64,000 bases of DNA from Paraburkholderia lacunae (GTDB lineage: Bacteria; Pseudomonadota; Gammaproteobacteria; Burkholderiales; Burkholderiaceae). Location: contig NZ_QHKS01000010.1 of NCBI RefSeq assembly GCF_003353175.1, positions 217,315-281,314 of the forward strand. Reading direction: 5' to 3'. The notes under the pieces are model-generated. The model searched no databases. It was given only the letters and a program-made list of their open reading frames with translations, and had not been told where the DNA came from. Of this stretch, positions 34,505-43,343 are shown piece after piece (the stretch's first letter is position 1; each line of letters opens with the position of its first letter). The position numbers and the translations under genes were made by a program.

Positions 34505-35761
34505 TTACGCGTATTCATCAACAAACATAATTGCCGGAGCGCCCTGATTCCCAGCCGCAGCCGCAGCGCTTTGCCCATTGCCCGTGCCCATGCCGCCCGC
34601 GCCATATCCATTGCCGTTCGCAGCAGCGGTTCGGCCGCCCGAGCCATAAGGCGATGTTCCGCCATCGCCGTTTAGGGTTGCACCGGTCGAAAAGCAAATC
34701 CCGTTGCCACCGACTTGGCCGAGCGTGTTGAGAATCGCCGTCACACTCCCGAACGTAGATGTGGCGTTGAATACGCCGTTTGAGCTAACCCCAGGGAATG
34801 TTGCCAACGTGCCGCCCAAACCACCTCCCTTACCGCCGCGAATCGTTGCGTATGACCCGATTACCAAGTCGCCGCCGTTTCCGCCGTTTGCGCCCGATAC
34901 GCCAAGGCCGGCCGCGCCAACGGTGATCGTCTGAGAGGCAAGGCCGCTAGTGACCAAAAATTCAAATGGGTTGCCTGCGCTCCCGCCGCCGCCCGCTGAA
35001 GCTTGGCCTGAGCCGGTTGCCGACGCGCCGCCACCCGCACCGCCAGACGCCGTACCGCGGAAACGCGCTTTTGTGGCCGTGACGCTTCGACCCGCGACCG
35101 TGTAAGTCCCTGGCGTGTAAGTGCCGCTCGCCGTAATCACCTGGGTACCAAGGTAAAGACCGAGTGCCTGCCCCGCTTGAAGCGCATGTAGCGGTTGCGT
35201 AGCGGCAGGGATCTGTTGAGCGCCGCCAGAGCACTCGAGCAAAACGGCAATCGGGTTGCCGCTATTCACGCCGGCGATCGTCTGCTTCATCATGATCGCG
35301 GTGCCGCCGGCGAACATCTCGTTGCCTTGAAGCGGTTGCAGGCCGAGGCCGTAGATCGGAATCGCGGTCAGCGCATCCGGCGAATAGGTCGATGCGCCCG
35401 TGTTCGTATGCGCCACGACGATCTGCTGCGTGACGCCATTCGTCCAGGTGCCAGCCGTCAGCGGCGGAACGTTGACTGCGGTATAGGCGTTGACTGCGCC
35501 CGTATCGGTCAGAACCGCCTGATTCTGCACCAGTCGCTTGATTGCGAGCAGCACCTGGTTATAGGTCGTCTTGCTCAACGTCAGCCCGGCCGCCGTCACG
35601 ATATTGACCAGTTCCATCATGGTCATGTTGAGAAAGTCGGCGTCGAGAATCGTCGCCGGCACCCCCGTTCCCGGATTGCCGTTCGTGAAATAGCCCTGCG
35701 TGGCCGCTGCTGCCGGTGTCGGCAATACGGTCGCTGCTGTTGCTTGATCGGTTTGGAACAT
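34505..35761 (-). CDS. Phage tail-fibre-like protein with a glycine-rich C-terminus
   Basis: 418 residues. The N-terminal part (to about residue 200) resembles phage fibre proteins (GYFTNGNPGTGVPATILDADFLN, MELVNIVTAAGLTLS, NQVLLAIKRLV). Residues about 225-415 are strongly glycine/alanine-rich (GGAGGG, GGNGGD, GGKGGG repeats), like the polyglycine sandwich domains of some phage adhesins that contact host receptors. It is complete, but no baseplate or tail genes are present, so it is an orphan fibre. Confidence 0.82.
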   Translation of the reverse strand: MFQTDQATAATVLPTPAAAATQGYFTNGNPGTGVPATILDADFLNMTMMELVNIVTAAGLTLSKTTYNQVLLAIKRLVQNQAVLTDTGAVNAYTAVNVPPLTAGTWTNGVTQQIVVAHTNTGASTYSPDALTAIPIYGLGLQPLQGNEMFAGGTAIMMKQTIAGVNSGNPIAVLLECSGGAQQIPAATQPLHALQAGQALGLYLGTQVITASGTYTPGTYTVAGRSVTATKARFRGTASGGAGGGASATGSGQASAGGGGSAGNPFEFLVTSGLASQTITVGAAGLGVSGANGGNGGDLVIGSYATIRGGKGGGLGGTLATFPGVSSNGVFNATSTFGSVTAILNTLGQVGGNGICFSTGATLNGDGGTSPYGSGGRTAAANGNGYGAGGMGTGNGQSAAAAAGNQGAPAIMFVDEYA

Positions 35762-35784
35762 GCTTATTTCCCCTGTTGCTCTGC

Positions 35785-36039
35785 TTAGTCGTTGAGATCG
35801 GTGGTGGAAGACTCGCGCACGACGCCGCGCTCACAGCGATCACCAGCGCGAAAGACGCCAGAGTGATCAGGTCCGCCGGCCGTTGCGTTACCAGCCGAGT
35901 CTTCTGCGCTAGGGTGAGCGATCTCGCCACGTGCCATCTGGTCGCCCATACGCACGAGGCCCATATGCCCTGCGGTGCCGGCTTCGGCCATCGGTTCATC
36001 AGCTCGCTGTGTTGCGTCGGCGTCGACGTTCGTTTTCAT
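35785..36039 (-). CDS. Small hydrophilic hypothetical protein
   Basis: 84 residues, Asp/Glu/Gly-rich and predicted disordered (HPSAEDSAGNATAGGPDHSG). A GGAG ribosome site precedes ATG 36039, and it lies 23 bp upstream of the tail-fibre gene in the same direction. No family recognised. Confidence 0.5.
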   Translation of the reverse strand: MKTNVDADATQRADEPMAEAGTAGHMGLVRMGDQMARGEIAHPSAEDSAGNATAGGPDHSGVFRAGDRCERGVVRESSTTDLND

Positions 36040-36150
36040 GAAATCTCCAAATAAGTACTGCTAATCTCGTTACTCTGAATCAGTCAGGTTCTGCCGCCCG
36101 CCCCAGTAAGGCGGCTGAAACTTTCGCGAAGACCGCGCTACTGGGTCACT

Positions 36151-36200
36151 GCGCCGCGCAGATGCCGGGGTTAATTAACGCCCACTGGCCGGCCGGGGCT
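36151..36200. repeat. Imperfect 50-bp repeat, copy 1
   Basis: Shares most positions, with small gaps, with 37044-37091. Contains the palindromes TTAATTAA and GGCCGGCC. On the minus strand both copies can encode a related peptide around N-P-G-x-C-A that ends within the next bases or about 20 codons later. Confidence 0.6.
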
Positions 36201-36206
36201 TGTTTC

Positions 36207-36521
36207 TCAAATCGCTTTCTGCGCGAAACCGACTTCGGAACGATCCAGAAGCTTCAGCATGCTTGCGGCGCTTTCTTGAGCGGGGGCCGCGACGTCGTCT
36301 GGGCTGGCGAGAATGCCAAGCCGCGTCAGTCGCTCGACTTCCGAGGCCGGCAGCTCGACCATCTCGCCGGGGCCCTTCTCGCCGGCCGGTTTGACGATGT
36401 CGACCTCCTTGTGAAGGACGTGATCCCATCCCTTCACGGCTATCACATCGGTGAAAACCGTGCCGCGCCTCACGATTGCCTTAACCAACTTCTCTTTTGC
36501 TGCGGATGCTGTTGATGCCAT
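36207..36521 (-). CDS. Hypothetical phage-module protein
   Basis: 104 residues with a basic N-terminus (MASTASAAKEKLVKAIVRRGTV), an acidic middle and MVELPASEVERLTRLGIL, typical of small virion-module proteins whose central segment reads V-x-L-P-x-x-E-x-x-x-L. An AGAGGAAAAA ribosome site precedes ATG 36521. Likely cotranscribed with the genes on either side; role unknown. Confidence 0.62.
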   Translation of the reverse strand: MASTASAAKEKLVKAIVRRGTVFTDVIAVKGWDHVLHKEVDIVKPAGEKGPGEMVELPASEVERLTRLGILASPDDVAAPAQESAASMLKLLDRSEVGFAQKAI

Positions 36522-36568
36522 GATGTTTTTCCTCTCTACTGAAAATGGAGTGTTGCTGGTGGGTGAGG

Positions 36569-36955
36569 CTATCGGCGCCGAGCAGTGTCGGGGCCGTTCG
36601 CTTTTATCTGGGCGGTGACATCCATGATGCGGATCGCGTCTTCGACGTCAAAATCCGACTGAAATGCCAAGTGCGATGCTTGATTCATCTGCCCCTTTTC
36701 GAGCCCATATCGAACGATCGTCTTGCATCGATCGCGCTCGATCCGCACTGCCTTGGCTCGCTCCGATGGGTCCAGTTTTGGACGCGTCGGCTGCGCTGCG
36801 GCAACCATCTCGACAAAAGTCTTCGTCGCCGGCAAGATCGCTTGCGCTTTCGCTCGCCTCACGAAAGGTCTTTTCGCTGCTGCTGAAAACTTTGCGGCAG
36901 CTGGCCGGAGTAGGTGCAAAAGATACCCGTATCGATCTGCGGTTTTGGTTGCCAT
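36569..36955 (-). CDS. Hypothetical phage-module protein resembling a prohead-protease C-terminal segment
   Basis: 128 residues. The segment ERAKAVRIERDRCKTIVRYG followed by QASHLAFQSDFDVEDAIRIMD resembles the C-terminal tail seen on some phage ClpP/S49-type prohead proteases, but no protease domain is present. It may be a scaffold-like or regulatory protein derived from such a gene. An AGAGG ribosome site precedes ATG 36955. Confidence 0.6.
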   Translation of the reverse strand: MATKTADRYGYLLHLLRPAAAKFSAAAKRPFVRRAKAQAILPATKTFVEMVAAAQPTRPKLDPSERAKAVRIERDRCKTIVRYGLEKGQMNQASHLAFQSDFDVEDAIRIMDVTAQIKANGPDTARRR

Positions 36956-37043
36956 GTCAATGCCTCTTTTCCTGTCATCGATTACTGCGCGCCCGCCGCG
37001 AATATTGCCGGCCCATAGACCGGAGAGCCATCCGCTTCCATGA

Positions 37044-37091
37044 GCGTCGCGCAGTTGCCGGGGTTATTGCCCACTAGCCGGCTGGGGTGCT
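37044..37091. repeat. Imperfect 50-bp repeat, copy 2
   Basis: Partner of 36151-36200. On the minus strand it lies in a short open frame (stop at 36982-36984) reading V-G-N-N-P-G-N-C-A-T and on to ATG 37042 (MEADGSPVYGPAIFAAGAQ). The coding status is uncertain. Confidence 0.55.
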
Positions 37092-37125
37092 CCGCTCGCC
37101 GTTCAAAAGCGGTATCTGATGTGTC

Positions 37126-37320
37126 CTATCGCGCAGACCCGTATCGACGGTTAGGCGCCTGCGCCGCCGGCACATACTTACGCATTGCCGCATCCCACCC
37201 ACGCACCAACGTTCGCGCGTTCGCCGCTTGGGTGATTCCAGCAATCTGCTCCGGGCTCAGATCAGAGAGATACGCAAATCGAGAGTCCTTCTCGGAAAGT
37301 GCTGATTTTTTGATCGCCAT
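37126..37320 (-). CDS. Small hypothetical protein
   Basis: 64 residues, basic, MAIKKSALSEKDSRFAYLSD followed by LSPEQIAGITQAANARTLV. An AGGTGA ribosome site precedes ATG 37320. It lies between the coiled-coil gene and the structural-type genes in the same direction. No family recognised. Confidence 0.58.
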   Translation of the reverse strand: MAIKKSALSEKDSRFAYLSDLSPEQIAGITQAANARTLVRGWDAAMRKYVPAAQAPNRRYGSAR

Positions 37321-37382
37321 CGTTTCACCTGTGATTTAAGTGCTGCGGCAATCTCGCTCATTTCGCCTCATGCCCCAGTTCG

Positions 37383-38183
37383 TTATCTCTGCCGCGCCAG
37401 CTCCGCTCCGATTGAGCTGGAACTGCCTTCAAGCACGATCGATTTCCTGATATACGGTTGAGGGCGCTTTGCCAGCGGCACATACGACTTATGGTTGCGT
37501 CCCCGAATCAGCGCGTCGGTGATTGGCTTCAACGCGTCGGTAATCTGCGCTTCGGCCGCGTGCGTGTCCGGGTTGGTAACTGCCAGGAGATTCGGCGAAC
37601 GGTTGTAGTGGTTGCCAGTGCCGGATTCAATTCGCATACACGTTTCGAGATCGGGCAGGTACGCGTCGAGAATGAAATCGCTCGTGCGAGCCATTGGAAT
37701 GAGGCGCTGAAGGGCGCGCACCTTCGCGTAGACGGCCTGCAGATCGGCAACTTTGCTCCGAATCTCTTCGGCAAGTTCGACCTGTATGGCTTCCGATGCC
37801 ATCGCTGCCTCGATGCGGATCGCACCTATGGCAAGATCGATTTGCGCATCGATGTCGGGCATCTTCGCCTCGATGGCGTTCAGTCGGGTTTGCAGTCGGC
37901 GAAGGCGGAGGCCGCATTCAACCTGCTGCTGCTCCAGGTCTTCACGCTGTTTCAGCGTGGCCGAAAGTTGTTTCTCCGTTACCTCCAGCGACGCGAGTTC
38001 GGAGTCGACTGTCTTCGCGCCGATTGCGTCGATCTCGGATTGCGCTGATGCGATTTGAGCGGGGATCTCGTTGGCAAGAGCTTCAAGCTTGCTGCGCTGC
38101 TCAAGCAGGGAGCTAAACTCGCGCAGCGCCTCGAGATCGGCGAACTCGTTGGCCGGTGCTGCTGCCGCGGGTGTTTTCTTCAT
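37383..38183 (-). CDS. Coiled-coil protein, possible scaffold or capsid-modifying factor
   Basis: 266 residues. Residues about 15-165 form a long predicted coiled coil (LLEQRSKLEALANEIPAQIA, LEVTEKQLSATLKQREDLEQ, LRRLQTRLNAIEAKMPDIDA). The C-terminal 90 residues are mixed. ATG 38183 has GAGAG at spacing eight; ATG 38225 is an alternative. It is the first gene of the leftward structural-type series. P4 encodes a mainly helical capsid-size factor (Sid); a similar role here is speculation from fold type and context. Confidence 0.68.
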   Translation of the reverse strand: MKKTPAAAAPANEFADLEALREFSSLLEQRSKLEALANEIPAQIASAQSEIDAIGAKTVDSELASLEVTEKQLSATLKQREDLEQQQVECGLRLRRLQTRLNAIEAKMPDIDAQIDLAIGAIRIEAAMASEAIQVELAEEIRSKVADLQAVYAKVRALQRLIPMARTSDFILDAYLPDLETCMRIESGTGNHYNRSPNLLAVTNPDTHAAEAQITDALKPITDALIRGRNHKSYVPLAKRPQPYIRKSIVLEGSSSSIGAELARQR

Positions 38184-38431
38184 TGATGCGCTCTCGTTTG
38201 GGGATTCGATGAGCGCAGTATGCATACCGTACTGCTCGGTGAAGGCTGCCCTACGGTGACAGCGTCAATGGATGCGCCATGAGAGCAGCACGACTACGGC
38301 GAATTCAGGGATAGACCGAACCAAACAATACGGTCAAGATAGCGGACGCTACGGTAACCGGACGACCGAACGCTCTGTCGAGGTCGCCACGGAAGTGGGA
38401 CTGCGAGACTTTTTTAAGCTGGGGAGTGGAG

Positions 38432-39319
38432 ATGGCGAAAAGCGTTGGTGGGTGGGTCTTGCTGAAGGTCGAGGACTCGCTCCGAAAACTAATCAGGTAT
38501 GCACTTGAGGATGACGGTTCACTGTACCTTTGGTTTTACCGCTCAGGCGAAGTCCAAGCCAGTTACAGGCTCAATGGCCTGGATGGGGTGCCGAGCGAGG
38601 ATGCCGCGCGTGTTGGCAAACCCCGCACAAAAAAGCTTTCTTACCACGCGACAGGGCGCGTGCACTTTGACCACAAAAAAGAGGAGAAGATTTTCCTAGA
38701 GCCGCTTATGCGGCTTACCGGACGGAACGCGTTTGCCGCCTATCGAATTCCGGGCGCCGATCACCTTGATCTGCACGATGCGGACGCGCGCGACACTGAC
38801 CTGGTTCTTCCAGCCGATTCCGATTCGGTGCGGACATTCAACATCTGCGTCTGCCCGCCGACTGAAGCAGTGCACCCTGGAGAGGCTCAAATAACCTTCA
38901 ACGGATTATTCTCACTTCGGCTTTTAGAGACTGTCGGCCCAGACAATCTTCCGGCAGAAGTGCAAGGGCATTTCGTAACCTGCCAGCCCAGTGCGGGCAT
39001 TTACGCGACGCCCGCCGTCAGAGAAGACCAGGCTTTCGTAGACTTTCAGCAGAGGATCAATGGCTGGGACGGCCTGCTCATCTTTCCTCCGGCATCGAAG
39101 AATGATAAAGGCGTCTACCGCGTTGTCCCAGCTGTGCCAATGAGAACGCGCCCGAAGCTATTGGTAGATTTTTTTGATCCTTCGTTCGAACTATGCGAGA
39201 TCGATGTCGAGCCGCGCCGCGAGAACGTCGACATCCGATTTAGGGTCCGTCGGAAAGGTTCCTTCTTGCCGGACGCCGTGCCGATCCGCAGACTCACCCT
39301 CGATGCAGATATATATTGA
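38432..39319 (+). CDS. Hypothetical protein
   Basis: 295 residues, soluble, beta-rich, without signal peptide. It begins MAKSVGGWVLLKVEDSL, contains SYHATGRVHFDHKKEEKIF and LLIFPPASKNDKGVYRVVPA, and ends RRLTLDADIY. A GGGGAGTGGAG ribosome site precedes ATG 38432. It is the only rightward gene between the structural and replication modules and is divergent from the coiled-coil gene, so it has its own promoter: a typical position for a passenger gene. No family recognised. Confidence 0.72.
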   Translation: MAKSVGGWVLLKVEDSLRKLIRYALEDDGSLYLWFYRSGEVQASYRLNGLDGVPSEDAARVGKPRTKKLSYHATGRVHFDHKKEEKIFLEPLMRLTGRNAFAAYRIPGADHLDLHDADARDTDLVLPADSDSVRTFNICVCPPTEAVHPGEAQITFNGLFSLRLLETVGPDNLPAEVQGHFVTCQPSAGIYATPAVREDQAFVDFQQRINGWDGLLIFPPASKNDKGVYRVVPAVPMRTRPKLLVDFFDPSFELCEIDVEPRRENVDIRFRVRRKGSFLPDAVPIRRLTLDADIY

Positions 39320-39413
39320 TCCTCGGAGAGCTGCACGGTATCGGCACTCGTGGCGACACCGTGCGGTCTAGTGCGTTGCCGGCGCACTCGGCCGATCGAT
39401 GATGGCCGCAGGA

Positions 39414-40013
39414 CTAGCGGTCCATCATGTCGTAATCATCCGGATAGTTGTCCTTGAGCGCGGCTTTTACGGACTTTTGAGACATGTGCCCGTTCTTGAT
39501 TAGCCAGATCACGACCCCCGCTGCCCGCCAAGCTGATCCTCGTGGCCTCGAAGTCAGAACGCGGTAGCGCTTCAGTTCCGGCCTACCCCGTAGATCGCCT
39601 AGCGTTTTCTTGAGCCATGCGGCGTCCTTCCCTCCAGAGAGGAATGGTCCCAGATCTTCAGCAAGCTTTGCAGTGTCAGGAAGCGATCCGTCGGGCCTTG
39701 CCCCGATACCGACGTTCAACTGCTCGCGATGCTTGCCGTCGATCTGCACGCCGTTGCCAACTCCGTCCAGCCACGCGTTCAGATCGCGCTCGCGTATCAT
39801 GCATCCATTGAATGCGATGGTACTGCCGGGCCGATTCCGGTCAATCTGGATTCGCGTGTCAGGGTAGCGGCCAATCAGGCCGCCGGCGCATAGGGCGTCA
39901 TAAATCAGGTTTCGATAGATCTCGCAGACATCGAGTCGCATCGCCTTGTCGTCCGGGTGAAGCTCTGCGGCAATCGCGGCGGCTGCCTGGTCCCGGGTGT
40001 AGAACTCAATCAT
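39414..40013 (-). CDS. Hypothetical protein of the replication operon
   Basis: 199 residues starting MIEFYTRDQAAAAIAAELHPDD, with GSTIAFNGCMIRERDLNAWLD and a C-terminal IKNGHMSQKSVKAALKDNY segment. GCGGAG upstream of ATG 40013 serves as ribosome site. It lies 11 bp after the preceding gene, in the operon that starts at the AlpA-like gene. No family recognised. Confidence 0.65.
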   Translation of the reverse strand: MIEFYTRDQAAAAIAAELHPDDKAMRLDVCEIYRNLIYDALCAGGLIGRYPDTRIQIDRNRPGSTIAFNGCMIRERDLNAWLDGVGNGVQIDGKHREQLNVGIGARPDGSLPDTAKLAEDLGPFLSGGKDAAWLKKTLGDLRGRPELKRYRVLTSRPRGSAWRAAGVVIWLIKNGHMSQKSVKAALKDNYPDDYDMMDR

Positions 40014-40024
40014 ATGGGTCTCCG

Positions 40025-40687
40025 CTAAACAGATGGTGCGGCTGGCGCCGTGGCGCCTGTTTCGGCTACATCTCCGGTGGCGTTCACGATGCACAGCGAC
40101 GGGGGATTGCGCAGTATCGTTCCGTCTGTATGCCGGGTGTACTTTGGCGCGCCTCCGAACATCCCGCCGGGTTTAAACAGGCTAGCGCCGAGCGCCCGAC
40201 CGTTTGGCGTGTCGCACAGGAAGTCCAAGAATACTAATTGCATCGCGTAGAAGAGTGGACCGCCCTTGCAGTCCTCCCGTCGCCGCTCGGCGGAATCCTC
40301 TAATCCATGGGCGAAAACTATATGCACAATGCCCGTCGACTCTTCCAGCCCTTCACGATCAGCGATATTCACGTTCAAGACCTCGCAGCGCTCGTTGAGC
40401 GTGGTGCATGCGTCAATGATTGGCGCAGCATGCATCAGTAGCCTCGCCAGTTCGTTACTCTTCTCCCTCAGTTCACGGAAACGTGGGTCGAGTTCGCGCA
40501 CCATGTTGTGAAGCTTCCGAATCCGTGCTTTGTCGAAGGGATTCCCGCCGGCTTTGAGCACCCGCGCCTGTCGTTCAATGTGGCGCCTGTCGTCATGCAG
40601 GCGGGCACGCGCACGAGCGGCCGAACGGAGCGTGCGGCGCACGCGGATAATCAGTTCGAACGCGTCCTTTGTCTTGTCGTCCGTCAT
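40025..40687 (-). CDS. Hypothetical protein of the replication operon
   Basis: 220 residues. The N-terminal 100 residues are a charged helical region, probably coiled coil (RSAARARARLHDDRRHIERQ, ELREKSNELARLL). The C-terminal half is globular (STGIVHIVFAHGLEDSAE). ATG 40687 overlaps the previous stop by four bases, so translation is coupled. No family recognised. Confidence 0.68.
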   Translation of the reverse strand: MTDDKTKDAFELIIRVRRTLRSAARARARLHDDRRHIERQARVLKAGGNPFDKARIRKLHNMVRELDPRFRELREKSNELARLLMHAAPIIDACTTLNERCEVLNVNIADREGLEESTGIVHIVFAHGLEDSAERRREDCKGGPLFYAMQLVFLDFLCDTPNGRALGASLFKPGGMFGGAPKYTRHTDGTILRNPPSLCIVNATGDVAETGATAPAAPSV

Positions 40688-41133
40688 CGGTCGAATCTCC
40701 AAGTTCTCTGCTCCAGTGCGGCACGCGTTGCGGCTTCGGCACGCGCCGCCGTCAGCCGCTCGTTGAAGTGGTGCATGTTCGGCATCAGGTCGGCCAGCGG
40801 CCCGCGTATCGCCCGGCTCAGCACGTCATCGCGATGATCCGCGGGCCAGCGTTCCATGTCGGCAAGCGTTTCGATCATCGCCACAAGCTCGGCACGCATC
40901 CGGCGAACGTCGTCGGAGCCCAAATATGGCGCCCACGGCCAAAACTCGCCAGCCCTCACGCCGTTGCTCTCGGCATCCCGCAGGTAGGCCAGTATCTCTG
41001 CCTTGTGCGGAGCCAACTTTGGCTTGACCGCCTTCATGGCCTCGACTGGGCCACGCAATTTGACCTTGCCATCCTTCAGGTACAACCGGACACCGGCGGC
41101 TTTCGCTTCGTTGACAAGTGTGGTGACGTTCAT
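40684..41133 (-). CDS. TubC N-terminal-domain-like small protein
   Basis: 149 residues. The first about 50 (LVNEAKAAGVRLYLKDGKVKLRG then APHKAEILAYLR) match the TubC docking-domain-like fold often found as a small gene next to primase-helicase genes in phages and satellites. The C-terminal half is helical. Both ends overlap neighbours by four bases (ATGA), placing it firmly in the replication operon. It may dock onto the primase-helicase. Confidence 0.75.
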   Translation of the reverse strand: MNVTTLVNEAKAAGVRLYLKDGKVKLRGPVEAMKAVKPKLAPHKAEILAYLRDAESNGVRAGEFWPWAPYLGSDDVRRMRAELVAMIETLADMERWPADHRDDVLSRAIRGPLADLMPNMHHFNERLTAARAEAATRAALEQRTWRFDR

Positions 41134-43343
41134 AGGTCGTCCTCCGGTTGGCCGGGTGCAGTTTCCGAAGAATTCGCCGAAGATTGCACTCCCTGTCCCG
41201 TGAAATCTTCGGCGGCAGACCCAAAATCGACCGCCCGCAAACCCGCGTGGTTGCGGAAGATTTCACGGCCTCCCGAAGATTTCACGGTATAGAGAGTGGA
41301 AATCTTCGTGAAATCTTCGCCGGCTGAAATCTTCGGGAGCGCCCAGACCCACCCCTCTTTCATCCCGAGCTTGCGCTTCTCAACGCCCAGCTCCGACGCT
41401 GCCCGGTGAATCGTCGGCCAACTGAAGCCGGCACCATCGGCATCCTTGCGCAGCTCTTTGGCGTTGACTGGGCCATCCGAAAGCACCGCCGCGAGGAATT
41501 CTTTAGCTTCCTCGCGTGGGCCTTTCTCGGTGTCCGTTTCCTCCACATCCCCGAGAATGTCCCGAGCCGTCCCTTCGATCAGTTCGCCCCAGACAACGCG
41601 GCTCGCTTCGATACCGTCCGTCTCGATCTGCTCGAGCGTGTAACTCACGCCGCCGTCATCAGGTGCGATGTTCGATTTGGCTCGAGCAAGGATGCGCCGC
41701 TCGGCGGCTTCGTCTTTTCCGGCCACCAGGACCATTCGGGCGAGTGCCACGAACGCCTGCGAGCCGATAACGCGCTCAGCAGGGGAGCTGCCCTTGGTTC
41801 CCTTTGCAAAGTGGCTGATACCCAGCACGGCGCATCGGTATCCGGCGGCCATGTCGACCAGCGCTTGCAGGTTGCGCCGAACATCGTTGACGCGGTGCGC
41901 GTCGCCGGACACCGCAGACACAATCGGGTCAACAATCAGCATCGCGGCGCCGCCCATATCGGCCAGGCGTTCGCTCAGAAGCGGAATGTCGCACGATGGA
42001 TCGAACGGCTGGATCTCGCCGTTTTTATCGGTGCTACCGGTGACGATGTGGATGCGGTGCATGTCTGCACCGGCCGCCATCAACCGCGGGACGATCGTAT
42101 CGGCTGGATTGTCTTCGCCGCTCCACATCAGCACGTCGCCCGCACGACTACATGCGGACCCATCCGGCCACTTTCCCCCGCGTGAGATTGCCGCCGCCAG
42201 TGCAATTGCAAGCGTTGTCTTACCCGTTCCCGGAGACCCGGCGAGCAGCGTCAACTTGCCTTCCGGGAGCCAGCCAGGCCAAAGCCACCGGATAGCCTCC
42301 GGCACAATGTCGGACGCTCGCGTGAGCAGGGCAGACGGGCGCGGCGCGCGCGGCGGCTCAATGCCACCAGGCGCAGCCGCGGCGTCGACGCACCGGCGCA
42401 GAGCATCGAGCCCATCGAGCGCATGCAAATCGTTGAAATCGCTAGATCGGCCGGGACGGTCCGGTCCGAAGTCAGGCACGGCCAGCAGCGCACCGACCGC
42501 GCGTGCGGCCTCCAGTGCCTTCGTCATGCCCGGATTTCCGGCGGTTTCGGCGTCGTCATCAGCGCAGATGACTATCCGCACGCGTGGATATTTGGCGCGC
42601 CATGCCTTCGCCACGTTCAGCAGGTTGCCGGCGTTCATTGCCGCCGCCACCGGGAAGCCAGTCGCCTCGTGCAGTGAACAGGCGGTCGCGAAGCCTTCGC
42701 AGATCAGCAGGGGCGAGGCGTTACCCGGTTTTGCGCCGGCAGTCACGGCCGCAAAGCATCCGCTGATCCGGCCGCCAGTCTGGAACGTCTTGCCGCCGTC
42801 CGTCTGAATGTACTGCGCGGAATGGTGCGCGCCGTCCACGTCCTGAATCTTAATGACGAGCTGCTCGCGCAGTTGCTTCGCACCGTAGGGTTTGATCTTC
42901 TTCGATCGGACGTATGCGTGATCGGCGTGGACCGTTCCGCTCTTCTCCCATAGTTCGCGCGCTTTGTCGGCGGCTTCGGCCTGGGTGCGCCCATGGCGCG
43001 CCGCCGCCTCCTTTGCTTCCTGCTCGCGAGCGGCCCTCCGCCGCGCATGCTCGGCCGGGTCGATCGGCTTAAGCGGTTCGCTCTCGGTGTAGCCGTGGGC
43101 GATCGCTTCCTTGAATAGCGACGCGATCGTGATACCACCGGCCTTGAACGAACGCCAGACGGATCGTGCGCCGCTCTCGTTGTAGGTGTCGCTGCTTCTC
43201 GACCAATCGTCCCAAAGGTCAAAGCCTCCCTCGCCGAGCTCAGCCTTGACGGCCATTCCCATCTGTACCCACGTTTCTCTGTGGTCCGCTGGGACGTGGC
43301 TCAGTGCCGCACGAATGCGATCTTCTTCAACGTATGCACTCAT
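41130..43343 (-). CDS. Primase-helicase (PriCT-2, TOPRIM and AAA ATPase)
   Basis: 737 residues. Domains in order: PriCT-2-like N-terminus (about 5-80), TOPRIM primase core (LLICEGFATACSLHEATG near 216, then IVICADDDAETAGNPG), and a RecA/DnaB-like ATPase (Walker A GSPGTGKTT near 368, Walker B LIVDPIVSAV near 465). This is the replication initiator/primase/helicase type found in P4-like satellites and related phages. The last about 70 codons carry six copies of an iteron-like motif (41198-41336), so the origin may lie inside the gene, as in phage lambda O. The stop overlaps the next start (ATGA). Confidence 0.88.
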   Translation of the reverse strand: MSAYVEEDRIRAALSHVPADHRETWVQMGMAVKAELGEGGFDLWDDWSRSSDTYNESGARSVWRSFKAGGITIASLFKEAIAHGYTESEPLKPIDPAEHARRRAAREQEAKEAAARHGRTQAEAADKARELWEKSGTVHADHAYVRSKKIKPYGAKQLREQLVIKIQDVDGAHHSAQYIQTDGGKTFQTGGRISGCFAAVTAGAKPGNASPLLICEGFATACSLHEATGFPVAAAMNAGNLLNVAKAWRAKYPRVRIVICADDDAETAGNPGMTKALEAARAVGALLAVPDFGPDRPGRSSDFNDLHALDGLDALRRCVDAAAAPGGIEPPRAPRPSALLTRASDIVPEAIRWLWPGWLPEGKLTLLAGSPGTGKTTLAIALAAAISRGGKWPDGSACSRAGDVLMWSGEDNPADTIVPRLMAAGADMHRIHIVTGSTDKNGEIQPFDPSCDIPLLSERLADMGGAAMLIVDPIVSAVSGDAHRVNDVRRNLQALVDMAAGYRCAVLGISHFAKGTKGSSPAERVIGSQAFVALARMVLVAGKDEAAERRILARAKSNIAPDDGGVSYTLEQIETDGIEASRVVWGELIEGTARDILGDVEETDTEKGPREEAKEFLAAVLSDGPVNAKELRKDADGAGFSWPTIHRAASELGVEKRKLGMKEGWVWALPKISAGEDFTKISTLYTVKSSGGREIFRNHAGLRAVDFGSAAEDFTGQGVQSSANSSETAPGQPEDDL
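41198..41336. repeat. Iteron-like repeat cluster, candidate replication origin of the element
   Basis: Six copies of CGTGAAATCTTCG or its reverse complement: 41198-41212 (+), 41254-41268 (-), 41273-41287 (-), 41296-41308 (+), 41307-41319 (+), 41323-41335 (+), plus a degenerate reverse copy near 41179-41190. They lie in the 3' end of the primase-helicase gene. Iterons bound by the element's own initiator are known in P4 and in lambda-type origins; the role here is inferred. Confidence 0.7.
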
